NCBI GenBank assembly: GCA_902362965.1
Contig: CABIYQ010000003.1
Span: 62,001-126,000 of the forward strand
Direction: 5' to 3'
DNA from: Oscillospiraceae bacterium
GTDB taxonomy: Bacteria > Bacillota > Clostridia > Oscillospirales > Ruminococcaceae
DNA length: 64,000 nt
Notes under the pieces: model-generated
What the model saw: the letters and a program-made list of their open reading frames with translations, nothing else
Database searches by the model: none
What the model was told of the DNA's origin: nothing
In this document: positions 26,325-34,246 of the stretch, piece by piece
Layout of the letters: every line of letters starts with the position of its first letter
How positions within the stretch are numbered: position 1 is the first letter of the stretch
Program-made: the position numbers and the translations under genes

Positions 26325-26918
26325 TCAACTGAGATTTTCATTTCTGAATTTGTACCTGCTGCTGAATTGTTTTCTTTGTTCTTTTATCGCACTGTCAAAT
26401 GTCTTATCTACTGCAATACCGTTTTCAGTATCGACAATTGATATTCCGCCCATTACTATATCAGGATCAGTTTCAACTTTACAGCCGGATATATCCTGCA
26501 AAACATTACTGTACTTTAAATCCTTTTCGGAAATCATTATAATGAAATTCTCATTTATCTTTTCATTTTTCACAAGATTTATAAGATAATTTTCATATTT
26601 TTCCGAAACGGTAAATTCACAGATTCGTTTACTTACTGCATCAAAAATTTTTTGCGCAAGATTTTCTCTCTGCATGAGAGAATCAGTTTTCAGCTGCTGC
26701 TGTTTTAACGCCAGCATTCTGCGGTACTTTGATTCGATATCCCTGATTGATCTCTGAATTTTATTATATGCATTCAACAATTCCTCATCTTCTGTTTTTT
26801 TAACATGATGACTTTTCTGAATCTCAGCCTCGGAAATTATTTTATTTATTTTTTCATCAACCTCATTATTTACTGAATTTACAAATCTGTCAAGCTTTTC
26901 AGCCTGTATTTCATTCAT
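26325..26918 (-). CDS. ntpE: V-type ATPase subunit E (peripheral stalk)
   Basis: Subunit E (197 aa from the ATG at 26918) pairs with the G-type subunit to form the peripheral stalk. The N-terminal ~100 residues are a long charged helix (VNEVDEKINKIISEAEIQKSH...). The C-terminal domain contains GCKVETDPDIVMGGISIVDTENGIAVDKTFD, the typical 'GG-i-v-...-g-i-x-v-d-n-t' element. A GTG one codon earlier is possible, but the ATG has better spacing to AAGGAG. Confidence 0.9.
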   Translation of the reverse strand: MNEIQAEKLDRFVNSVNNEVDEKINKIISEAEIQKSHHVKKTEDEELLNAYNKIQRSIRDIESKYRRMLALKQQQLKTDSLMQRENLAQKIFDAVSKRICEFTVSEKYENYLINLVKNEKINENFIIMISEKDLKYSNVLQDISGCKVETDPDIVMGGISIVDTENGIAVDKTFDSAIKEQRKQFSSRYKFRNENLS

Positions 26919-26935
26919 CACACCGCACTCCTTGT

Positions 26936-27244
26936 TTATAATTTAAGTCCTATAGCATCGCTTACATACCTGTTAATTGTATCAGTAATATGAGATGTGG
27001 CATGTCTGTCCGGAATTTCTACAATAAGAGGCGATTTATAATTTAACTTTATGTCATATACCAACTCACTGCAAAGCTTCACAAGCTTTTCCGTCATAAG
27101 TATAATTGCAATTTCTTTATTACGAACAGCCTTTTCAAGTTCTTCTCTTACTTCATCCGGTTCATGAACAACTGCTCCGCTGATTCCTGCCAGTCTCATT
27201 CCCATTTGAGTATCAATATTATCGCTTATTAAATAAAATTTCAT
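26936..27244 (-). CDS. ntpF: V-type ATPase subunit F
   Basis: A short 102-aa Rossmann-like subunit that binds subunit D in the central stalk. MKFYLISDNIDTQMGMRLAGISG matches the conserved N-terminus (D...t..GfrLaGi), and IAIILMTEKLV and SPLIVEIPD follow in the usual order. It lies between K and E, as in related clostridial operons. The symbol follows the bacterial V-ATPase scheme. Enterococcus naming of the small subunits differs. Confidence 0.88.
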   Translation of the reverse strand: MKFYLISDNIDTQMGMRLAGISGAVVHEPDEVREELEKAVRNKEIAIILMTEKLVKLCSELVYDIKLNYKSPLIVEIPDRHATSHITDTINRYVSDAIGLKL

Positions 27245-27272
27245 ATCAGTATACCTTAACGATTTTTATAAA

Positions 27273-27707
27273 TTAAAGTGCATTCAGTATCATAAATGAG
27301 ATCAAAAATCCATATAAAGCAACGCCCTCGCCCAAAGCCACAAAAATTAATGCTTTTGAAAATGACTTTGGCTCTTCTGCAACTGCTCCGATAGCGGCCG
27401 GTGCAGCAGAGCCTACGGCAATACCGCATCCGATAGAACCCAGACCTACAGAAAGTGCTGCGGCAAGATACCCCAGACCCGCATTTCCGATTACATCGTT
27501 TACTGTTTCAACAGCTTCAGCGTTTACAAATCCGCCCACAGGAAGGATAATTCCCAGTGCCAACACTGCAAAAAATGAGCATATATTTACAACAAATGCA
27601 GTTTTAGCAGCGCTGTTGCTCTTTTTCTTTTTAAGAATATACACCACGGGAAGAATCAGCATTACAACAGCAAAAAGAGGCAGCAACATTATTTCATAAA
27701 TATTCAT
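27273..27707 (-). CDS. ntpK: V-type ATPase subunit K (membrane rotor ring)
   Basis: A 144-aa rotor subunit with four predicted helices. The C-terminal pair (residues ~75-143) is a classic c-ring hairpin, with GLGYLAAALSVGLGSIGCGIAVGSAAPAAIGAV and the ion-binding glutamate E127 in VALGEGVALYGF. The N-terminal part (1-60) is hydrophobic but does not repeat the hairpin: it has a KKKK segment at 26-29 and no carboxylate. Each subunit therefore offers one ion site. I could not decide between H+ and Na+ coupling, since the Gln ligands known from Enterococcus NtpK are not obvious. Confidence 0.92.
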   Translation of the reverse strand: MNIYEIMLLPLFAVVMLILPVVYILKKKKSNSAAKTAFVVNICSFFAVLALGIILPVGGFVNAEAVETVNDVIGNAGLGYLAAALSVGLGSIGCGIAVGSAAPAAIGAVAEEPKSFSKALIFVALGEGVALYGFLISFMILNAL

Positions 27708-27722
27708 AATAAAATAACTCCT

Positions 27723-29666
27723 TTAATCAATATTTTTATCATAATTTATTTTTACCGGTTCAAAGGGCTGACCGTCTCCATCATAAAAACGAGAAAATAC
27801 TTCATAGAATTCCAGTCTCAGAACCTGAATACCTACAATAAGACCTTCCATACCCATTACAAAAATATTTCCGATAACTACAACAACAGGAGACGCACCC
27901 GCTGAAACGCTTTCTGAAAGAAGCATCACAACCGACATCATTCCGGCATGAGAGAAAATAAATCCTCCTATTCTGACAAATGAAAGAGTATTGGTAGCGT
28001 ACCCTAAAATAAATTCAAACACTTCAAAAAAGTTAGACGCAATAAAATCTCCTATTCCGCTTTCTAGTTTAAATTTCTTACCTGAAACCAAACAACCCAG
28101 CGGTTCCCTGAAAAACATTATTACCAGCGGGATCACTATAAGACAGATTACATACGGAGCTGTAAAAAGACTTCCATTTCCTATCATCATAACTGCAACC
28201 CCCGCTAAAAGCGAACTAAACAGTATAAGCCCCGCTATCCCGTTATTTCCAAACAATGCCTCAGAATAATCCCTGTGTTTCAAGCTAATAAATATGTTTA
28301 TAATTATAGATATCAAGATTATAACTATACCTATTACAATTGCTCCAAGCAGAATAACCATAGTATTGTCCATGATTTCTAACGGTTTATGCTTAAGACC
28401 CATTGATTTATACAAAGGGTCAAGAGCATGCTCAAATCCAAACACAGAACCGTACACCAAACCAAAAAATGCACTGGAAAGTCCTACACGCTGTAAAATA
28501 GCGCCAAGCAGATTTCCCTTTTTTCTGTACACAAAATATCCCACCAAGGAAATAACCAAACCTTGTCCCAAATCACCGAACATAATTCCAAACAATAAAG
28601 TATAGGTAACAGCTACAAGCATAGTAGGATTAAATCCGTTATAGGACGGTAATCCGTACATTTCAACAAACATTGAAAACGGTTTAGAAAATGAATTATT
28701 TTTAAGCTTTACAGGCGTTTTCTCAATATTCCCCTCGCCTGCCGGCTTTATAACAAGCGAAACGGTATTGATACTGTCAAAAAGCTTTTTAAATTCCTCT
28801 ATACATTTTTTAGGAACAAATCCCGTCATATAAAATTTTTCCTTATAGACAGTTACATTTCGTCTCATCTCAAACAAATCATATAAGTATTTAATACGGC
28901 AAAAGTATTTATTAACAAGCTCTCCCTTATCAGAAATCATGCGACTGCGGCATTCTACAGCAATACTTTTCTTCTCTTCCATTTTTTCAATTTTCCGGCT
29001 GAGATTACTGTATTCTTCTTCAGGTGTTCCGGTAACAAAATCAGGTAGCCAGATTCTTTCAAAATACAATGATTTAAAAATATTATCTGTTTCCTTTATA
29101 CTGTCAATCGGAGCTAAATAAAATCCCCATTTATAATTCCCGTCATCGTCATACGGCATAAATATAAATGTTTTATTATCATAATATGACAATTTCAAAT
29201 AGCTTTCACACGGAAGTCTTCCGAATCTGACTTTTATATGAGAGCAGTTCAGCAAACGCTCCAAATCAATATGCATACCCTTTAAATGCTTCATCTGAAG
29301 CATTGCCTGTCTGCATTCCTTGATTTTTGAGTTAAGTTCATAAATCTCATCGCTTTGAATTTTGAATTCCTTTTCCAGTTGAGTAAACGACGAGTCAATA
29401 TCCTCTGTAGTCATAGCTAAAATATCATCGGTACTTACCTCATTAAAGCTAAAATTTTCACCGATATTTATATCCACTATTCTTTTAAGCAGATCTTTAT
29501 ATGGATTTTCTTCATCAAGACGAATAAATTCTTCATTGTTTCCGGAGGTTTCCTTAGAAGCGTCAGTCATATGAAAACACCCGCTTTCAACACATTTTGC
29601 AAGAACTCTGTCAAGGTCTTTCATAACGCCGACAATTGTCAGAAACTCCATTTTCTCTATTGACAT
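27723..29666 (-). CDS. ntpI: V-type ATPase subunit I (membrane stator)
   Basis: Subunit I (647 aa) is the counterpart of eukaryotic subunit a. It has a cytosolic N-terminal half (~1-340) with coiled coils that hold the peripheral stalks, then seven or eight membrane helices. Signature parts are PSYNGFNPTMLVAVTYTLLFGIMFGDLGQGL (residues ~345-375) and, in a late helix, NTLSFVRIGGFIFSHAGMM, which carries the essential arginine that works against E127 of the rotor. GGAGGTG precedes the ATG. It lies between subunits C and K. Confidence 0.95.
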   Translation of the reverse strand: MSIEKMEFLTIVGVMKDLDRVLAKCVESGCFHMTDASKETSGNNEEFIRLDEENPYKDLLKRIVDINIGENFSFNEVSTDDILAMTTEDIDSSFTQLEKEFKIQSDEIYELNSKIKECRQAMLQMKHLKGMHIDLERLLNCSHIKVRFGRLPCESYLKLSYYDNKTFIFMPYDDDGNYKWGFYLAPIDSIKETDNIFKSLYFERIWLPDFVTGTPEEEYSNLSRKIEKMEEKKSIAVECRSRMISDKGELVNKYFCRIKYLYDLFEMRRNVTVYKEKFYMTGFVPKKCIEEFKKLFDSINTVSLVIKPAGEGNIEKTPVKLKNNSFSKPFSMFVEMYGLPSYNGFNPTMLVAVTYTLLFGIMFGDLGQGLVISLVGYFVYRKKGNLLGAILQRVGLSSAFFGLVYGSVFGFEHALDPLYKSMGLKHKPLEIMDNTMVILLGAIVIGIVIILISIIINIFISLKHRDYSEALFGNNGIAGLILFSSLLAGVAVMMIGNGSLFTAPYVICLIVIPLVIMFFREPLGCLVSGKKFKLESGIGDFIASNFFEVFEFILGYATNTLSFVRIGGFIFSHAGMMSVVMLLSESVSAGASPVVVVIGNIFVMGMEGLIVGIQVLRLEFYEVFSRFYDGDGQPFEPVKINYDKNID

Positions 29667-29688
29667 TTTTTCACCTCCGTATCTTATT

Positions 29689-30738
29689 TTATTGTATTAC
29701 AATAATATCAGACATATAAGATATACTTTTATTATATCTTATACTTTCAACAATATTAACAATATTATTTAATTCTACTTCAGACAGATACATAAGAGAA
29801 TAAAGACTTACGGCTGCATTTTCAGAAAACATCAGCGCTCTTCTTGCCATACTGCATTTAAGTTTTACCAATTCACGTTCAAATTGTTCACTCTCCATAT
29901 TTTCATCAAGATTATCCATGCGCCTTCCATATGACGTCTTTGACAGCATACGCAAAAACTCTTCTGGAGATGACGTTTCAAACAGTTCAGACTGTTTTTC
30001 ACGTCCCAATCTTCCATAGAACGGAAGCATATTGTCTTTCAGAAAATTTATATCCGCATTAAAATATTTTTTCATACGATAAGCATTTATAATATTTATA
30101 ACGTCTGTCTGAATATTGAACTGATCAAGCAGAGCTGTCTGAGACGTTCCGCTGAAATCTTTTTTAGCTGTTTCAATAAGCCATTTCATATAGTATGTTC
30201 TTAACATTACCTCACATTTTGTATACGGAATAATACCGTTTTTATCCGTTTCAATATTTTTAATAATATTATAGTAAGGCGTATGTCTTATAACGTTAAG
30301 AAGCTGCCTAAAATCAGATGCTTTTGCCAGTTCTATGAGATCAAAGCTTGCCTTTTTTAGAAGATACGCATGCATAGATTCAATATAAACATCGCTGCTG
30401 TCGTTATTCAGGTAAAGTATTGCTTTAAGAAGCTCACGTATTTCAAAACGCACCAGAAGGAAATTATAAAAAGGTTCTTCATTTAAATGTTGAAATCTGC
30501 ACAGACGTTCATATTGGTCATAATACGCTTTATTCAGCAGAGATTCAAGAAATCCCCGATGTATAACTGACGTGTCAATATTGGAAAGTACGGCTGAAAA
30601 GTGAGTATTGCGTTTTAAATATTCTGCCGCTTCGCTGACTTTTTTCTTTGCAGAAAGTTCATAATAATCATTTTCTTTAAGCCGTTTACCGTAAACAGCT
30701 CTTATTTTTGCGACAGTTGCATTCTTTGAAGCTTTCAT
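29689..30738 (-). CDS. ntpC: V-type ATPase subunit C (central stalk socket)
   Basis: A 349-aa, mostly helical protein that links the central shaft to the rotor ring. AVYGKRLKENDYYEL near the N-terminus and the F/Y-rich helices (LCRFQHLNEEPFYNFLLVRFEIRELLKAILYL) fit the V-type C/AC39 family. Its place between the G-like and I genes also fits. It overlaps no neighbour. The upstream G-like gene ends exactly at its start (TAGGTGAGTAAATG), so the two are coupled. Confidence 0.88.
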   Translation of the reverse strand: MKASKNATVAKIRAVYGKRLKENDYYELSAKKKVSEAAEYLKRNTHFSAVLSNIDTSVIHRGFLESLLNKAYYDQYERLCRFQHLNEEPFYNFLLVRFEIRELLKAILYLNNDSSDVYIESMHAYLLKKASFDLIELAKASDFRQLLNVIRHTPYYNIIKNIETDKNGIIPYTKCEVMLRTYYMKWLIETAKKDFSGTSQTALLDQFNIQTDVINIINAYRMKKYFNADINFLKDNMLPFYGRLGREKQSELFETSSPEEFLRMLSKTSYGRRMDNLDENMESEQFERELVKLKCSMARRALMFSENAAVSLYSLMYLSEVELNNIVNIVESIRYNKSISYMSDIIVIQ

Positions 30739-31050
30739 TTACTCACCTACTATTTCTGCCAATATTTCCTTTTCTATTGTTTCATGATTATAATCATAAA
30801 AAGCGTTCATTTCATTAATTTCATCATTGAATTTTTTTTCAAGCTCTGAAACTTCCTTTTCAAATTCCGACTTATTAAAATCCTCTATCTGAGAAATCCT
30901 CATATCGGCATCACGTTCAATTTTGGTTCTTATTTCCATACACTGCTTTTTAGTATCTTCAATAATCTGATTTCTTTTTTCAGACGCTGAATTTATTCGT
31001 TCAGTTGCATTCTTATCTATTTCAATGATCCTGTTTATAACACTTTCCAT
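30739..31050 (-). CDS. V-type ATPase G/H-type peripheral stalk subunit
   Basis: A 103-aa, highly charged, fully helical protein (INRIIEIDKNATERINSASEKRNQIIEDTKKQCMEI...). It is probably one long coiled coil. This composition and its place at the head of the V-ATPase genes identify it as the G/H-type stalk partner of subunit E. Sequence similarity in this family is low, so context carries the assignment. A GAGG site lies about 9 nt before the ATG at 31050. Confidence 0.8.
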   Translation of the reverse strand: MESVINRIIEIDKNATERINSASEKRNQIIEDTKKQCMEIRTKIERDADMRISQIEDFNKSEFEKEVSELEKKFNDEINEMNAFYDYNHETIEKEILAEIVGE

Positions 31051-31070
31051 AAATCATAACCTCGTTAATA

Positions 31071-32429
31071 TCAGTTTTTAATACTGTGCATAGGCGCAGG
31101 TATTCTTCCGCCTCTTGAAATAAATTTGGCAGGAGATTTTCTGTTTATATTCATTACCGGTCCGCTGCCTAAAAGACCTCCGAATTCCAGAGTATCGCCG
31201 ACATTTTTTCCAATTGCCGGAATAAGTCTTACAGCAGTAGTTTTATTATTAACCATACCGATAGCCGCTTCATCGGCAATAATTGCGGAAATTGTTTCGG
31301 CAGTAATATCTCCGGGAACAACTATCATATCAAGTCCCACTGAGCATACGGCTGTCATTGCCTCAAGCTTTTCAAGACATAGAGCGCCGTTATTTACAGC
31401 ATCAATCATACCTGCGTCCTCAGAAACAGGAATAAATGCGCCGGACAGTCCGCCCACATTTGATGACGCCATAACGCCGCCTTTCTTTACAGCGTCATTA
31501 AGCAGTGCAAGCGCTGCTGTCGTACCGTGAGTTCCGCACGATTCAAGTCCTATTCCTTCAAGAATATGAGCAACACTGTCTCCTACTGCCGGAGTCGGTG
31601 CCAAAGATAAGTCTACTATACCAAAAGGCACTCCCAGCATTTCAGACGCTTTAGAGCCCACCAGCTGTCCCATTCTGGTAACCTTAAAAGCCGTTTTCTT
31701 TATTATGTCAGCAATTTCGTCAATTGATGCATCAGGATGCTTTTCAATTGCCGCCCTCACTACACCCGGCCCTGAAACGCCCACATTAATAACACAATCA
31801 GGTTCTCCCGTACCATGGAAAGCTCCCGCCATAAACGGATTATCCTCAGGAGCATTACAGAATACTACCAGTTTTGCAGGACCTATACACTGATTGTCAG
31901 CGGTTCTTTCAGCGGATTGCTTTATAATTTTTCCCATCATTGCAACTGCGTCCATATTAATACCTGTTTTGCTTGAACCTACATTTACTGATGAACAGAT
32001 ATTTGAAGTAACTGCCAGTGCTTCGGGAATTGAATTGATAAGCTCAATATCTCCCGCACTGAAACCCTTTTGTACAAGTGCTGAATAACCGCCTATAAAA
32101 TTTACACCGCATGTATCGGCTGCCTTTTGAAGCGCAAGAGCGAATTTTACGGGATTCTTTTCCGTACATGCCGCTGAAATTATTGCTATAGGAGTAACAG
32201 AAATTCTTTTATGTATTATAGGAATACCGTATTCCTTTTCTATCCGCTCTCCTGTTTTTACAAGATCCTTTGCTTTTGAAGTAATCTTGTTATAAACCTT
32301 TTCACATGCCTTGTCAATATCGCTGTCAATACAGTCCAGGAGAGAGATTCCCATTGTAATCGTTCTGATATCAAGACATTCGTCTTGAATCATTCTGATA
32401 GTCTCAAGTATATCGTAAACGTTAATCAT
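31071..32429 (-). CDS. PFL family protein (UPF0210/DUF711)
   Basis: A 452-aa protein of the UPF0210 (DUF711) family, whose fold resembles pyruvate formate-lyase-type glycyl-radical enzymes. Typical stretches are [55 protein letters not shown] and [22 protein letters not shown]. The catalytic activity is unknown. It lies directly after an ACT-domain gene, a pairing found across Firmicutes and archaea, and just upstream of the V-ATPase genes with a 20-bp gap. It may therefore share their transcript. Confidence 0.9.
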   Translation of the reverse strand: MINVYDILETIRMIQDECLDIRTITMGISLLDCIDSDIDKACEKVYNKITSKAKDLVKTGERIEKEYGIPIIHKRISVTPIAIISAACTEKNPVKFALALQKAADTCGVNFIGGYSALVQKGFSAGDIELINSIPEALAVTSNICSSVNVGSSKTGINMDAVAMMGKIIKQSAERTADNQCIGPAKLVVFCNAPEDNPFMAGAFHGTGEPDCVINVGVSGPGVVRAAIEKHPDASIDEIADIIKKTAFKVTRMGQLVGSKASEMLGVPFGIVDLSLAPTPAVGDSVAHILEGIGLESCGTHGTTAALALLNDAVKKGGVMASSNVGGLSGAFIPVSEDAGMIDAVNNGALCLEKLEAMTAVCSVGLDMIVVPGDITAETISAIIADEAAIGMVNNKTTAVRLIPAIGKNVGDTLEFGGLLGSGPVMNINRKSPAKFISRGGRIPAPMHSIKN

Positions 32430-32450
32430 CTAAATAATTCTCCTTAAAAA

Positions 32451-32720
32451 TTATATACGGTGCATAGAATTAAATATATCCTGATGCATAGTATGAATTG
32501 AAAGATTCAGTGATTTTCCCAATTCATTAAGTTTTTCGCCAAGTACCACAAAATCAGTATTCATTTGTGATATATCAACCATCATAATCATAGCGAACAT
32601 ATCCTGAAGTACGCTCTGTGTAACGTCCATAACATTTGCATTATATTCAGCACAGACATTGCTTACCTTTGCTAATATTCCTACATTATCTTTTCCGATA
32701 ACAGTTATAACCGCTCTCAT
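32451..32720 (-). CDS. ACT domain protein (UPF0237 family)
   Basis: An 89-aa stand-alone ACT domain, starting MRAVITVIGKDNVGILAKVSNVC at 32720 with a perfect AAGGAGG site. ACT domains bind small ligands, usually amino acids, and regulate a partner. Here the partner is probably the PFL protein encoded 21 bp downstream, because the two genes are usually together. The glycine-containing turn GKDNVGI and the second half FAMIMMVDIS match the UPF0237 subgroup. A longer in-frame start exists but has no ribosome binding site. A TATAAT -10 is visible about 65 bp upstream. Confidence 0.9.
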   Translation of the reverse strand: MRAVITVIGKDNVGILAKVSNVCAEYNANVMDVTQSVLQDMFAMIMMVDISQMNTDFVVLGEKLNELGKSLNLSIHTMHQDIFNSMHRI

Positions 32721-32831
32721 AAATATCCTCCTTAAAATACCGGTCAAAAACCGCAAATAATAATTATAAATATAATTATACCACATTCATGTCTAAAATA
32801 AAAGAGTTAAAAAAATTTTATTTCAAAAATA

Positions 32832-33239
32832 CTACGTATTATTTTCATGCGCCTTCTTATGTCTCTTTTTTATCGTATTTCTGGTTATTGCAGACAATTT
32901 CTCAACTGTTGTTTCAGGAAATGACGCCAAAAACAATATGCTTTGTTCGTGGGCAGAATGCTCGTCCAGTTTTAAAATTTCTGTAAAAAAAGTATTTATT
33001 GTATTAAAATTAACAGAAAGATTTTTTGCAGTTTCCTTTCCTAAATCGGTCATAATAACGCTTGTTGCATATTCAGGTTCTATTAGCTCAAGTCTTGCCA
33101 TACATTTTAACATCTTGCTGACGCTGGGTCTTGTAACAGAAAGACTGTTGGCAATATCAACAGAACGTACTGTTTTAAGCGTTTTGCTTAATTCATATAC
33201 TGTCAGTAAATACTTATACTGTCCGGCGCATAATTTCAT
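32832..33239 (-). CDS. DtxR/MntR-fold transcriptional regulator lacking the usual metal ligands
   Basis: A 135-aa protein. Residues ~5-70 form a winged helix of the DtxR/MntR type (VDIANSLSVTRPSVSKMLKCMARLELIEPEYATSVIMTDLGKETA). Residues ~71-118 form the dimerisation helices. In MntR the metal ligands include a His in 'RHELLEQFL' and Glu/Glu/His in 'EGIEHHLS'. The aligned positions here read NFNTINTFF and ILFLASFPE, so those ligands are missing. The C-terminal tail is basic and His-rich (KKRHKKAHENN). It may sense something else or act constitutively. It is transcribed divergently from vanZ. Confidence 0.78.
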   Translation of the reverse strand: MKLCAGQYKYLLTVYELSKTLKTVRSVDIANSLSVTRPSVSKMLKCMARLELIEPEYATSVIMTDLGKETAKNLSVNFNTINTFFTEILKLDEHSAHEQSILFLASFPETTVEKLSAITRNTIKKRHKKAHENNT

Positions 33240-33271
33240 ATCCGCACTCTCCTTTATTTTTATATAAAATC

Positions 33272-33300
33272 ATTTTAACACTTTTAAGAAATATTTTCAA
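33272..33300 (-). promoter_or_regulatory. Promoter of the DtxR-like gene
   Basis: Minus strand: TTGAAA (33295-33300), 17-bp spacer, TAAAAT (33272-33277), 33 bp upstream of the start. Confidence 0.6.
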
Positions 33301-33313
33301 TATTTTCTTTTTA

Positions 33314-33342
33314 TTGACTTTATTAATAATAAATGTTACAAT
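33314..33342 (+). promoter_or_regulatory. vanZ-family gene promoter
   Basis: TTGACT (33314-33319), 17-bp spacer, TACAAT (33337-33342), 28 bp upstream of the ATG at 33370. The divergent promoter of the DtxR-like gene is 13 bp away. Confidence 0.65.
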
Positions 33343-33369
33343 AAAATAATTCTTTAAATGGTGGTAAAT

Positions 33370-33849
33370 ATGAAAAATTCAAAAATATTAATTATAACTT
33401 CATGGACGGCAGTTATACTTTGCATGCTGGTTATATTCTGCTTTTCCGCACAGAATGCAGATCAATCGTCAGGCACAAGCGGTGGCTTTGCTAAATTTCT
33501 TGCAAAAATACTTTACCGTGACTTTAACACTATAGATAAACCTTCTCAGGATATCCTAATTAATAAATGCCAATTTATTGTCAGAAAAACCGCACATTTT
33601 ACAGTTTATGCAACTTTAGGCATACTTACAAACACAGCAGTTCGTATTTCTAAATTTAAATTTCCTCACTTGATTGCTCTGGTTATTTGTCTGGCATATG
33701 CGGTAAGCGATGAAATCCATCAATATTTTGTACCCGGCAGAAGCTGTGAACTGCGTGACGTATTTATAGATTTTTCCGGTTCCGTTCTGGGAATCATATT
33801 AATTTCTATTATATTAATTTTTTTAAGAAATATCAAAACAAAAAATTAA
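33370..33849 (+). CDS. VanZ family membrane protein
   Basis: A 159-aa membrane protein with four predicted helices. FSAQNADQSSGTSGGF (after helix 1), RKTAHFTVYATLG, and SDEIHQYFVPGRSCELRDVFIDFSGSVLGI are the conserved elements of VanZ-like proteins. VanZ of Tn1546 gives low-level teicoplanin resistance, but most chromosomal relatives have no known role. The ATG at 33370 is preferred because GGTGG lies upstream, and the ATG at 33358 overlaps that site. No other glycopeptide genes are adjacent. Confidence 0.87.
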   Translation: MKNSKILIITSWTAVILCMLVIFCFSAQNADQSSGTSGGFAKFLAKILYRDFNTIDKPSQDILINKCQFIVRKTAHFTVYATLGILTNTAVRISKFKFPHLIALVICLAYAVSDEIHQYFVPGRSCELRDVFIDFSGSVLGIILISIILIFLRNIKTKN

Positions 33850-33871
33850 ATTCTTTAATTTTAAAAAACTC

Positions 33872-33900
33872 TTGACAAATCAAAAATTCGGGCATATAAT
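33872..33900 (+). promoter_or_regulatory. trp operon promoter
   Basis: TTGACA (33872-33877), 17-bp spacer, TATAAT (33895-33900), both consensus. Transcription would begin about 33907, at the start of the T-box leader. Confidence 0.9.
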
Positions 33901-33906
33901 ATTAAC

Positions 33907-34200
33907 ATAATATTTTTAAATTCTAAGAGCAAAGGTAAGTAATCTGCAAAACGATGTTTCAGAGAGCCGATGAATGGTGTGAATTCGGTACATACGCTGT
34001 TTGATGAATGGATTTGTGAGAAGCATAGTGAACAAAGCTTTTTAGCTTCAAGTATCTATCGCCGTTGTTCCCACGTTACAGGGATAGGATATTAAGGATT
34101 GATTCCGGCGTATCTGAAAAAGGAGAGTTTTTACTTTAACTCTCGAATTTGGGTGGCACCACGATGTCTATCGTCCCTTATGAGGATGATGGGCTTTTTT
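33907..34200 (+). ncRNA. T-box leader controlling the trp operon
   Basis: The conserved T-box GGGTGGCACCACG is at 34151-34163. A terminator follows: GTCTATCGTCC (34166-34176) pairs with GGATGATGGGC (34184-34194), ahead of eight Ts. Upstream is a long stem I region with the usual purine-rich CAGAGAG internal motif. A TGG (Trp) codon at 34009-34011, set in GATGAATGGATTT, is the best specifier candidate. Uncharged tRNA-Trp would stabilise the antiterminator and allow reading into trpE. The Trp specificity is supported by the genes downstream. Confidence 0.92.
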
Positions 34201-34246
34201 TATTGCCTTTTGCAAGTTTGCCTGAGCTAAAAAAGGAGAAATAATT

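Noticed and set aside
33370..33849. VanZ and VanY-type genes as signs of glycopeptide resistance
   Set aside because: The two genes are 15 kb apart, and no vanH, vanA/B, vanX or dedicated vanRS is present. Both families are common in chromosomes without resistance.
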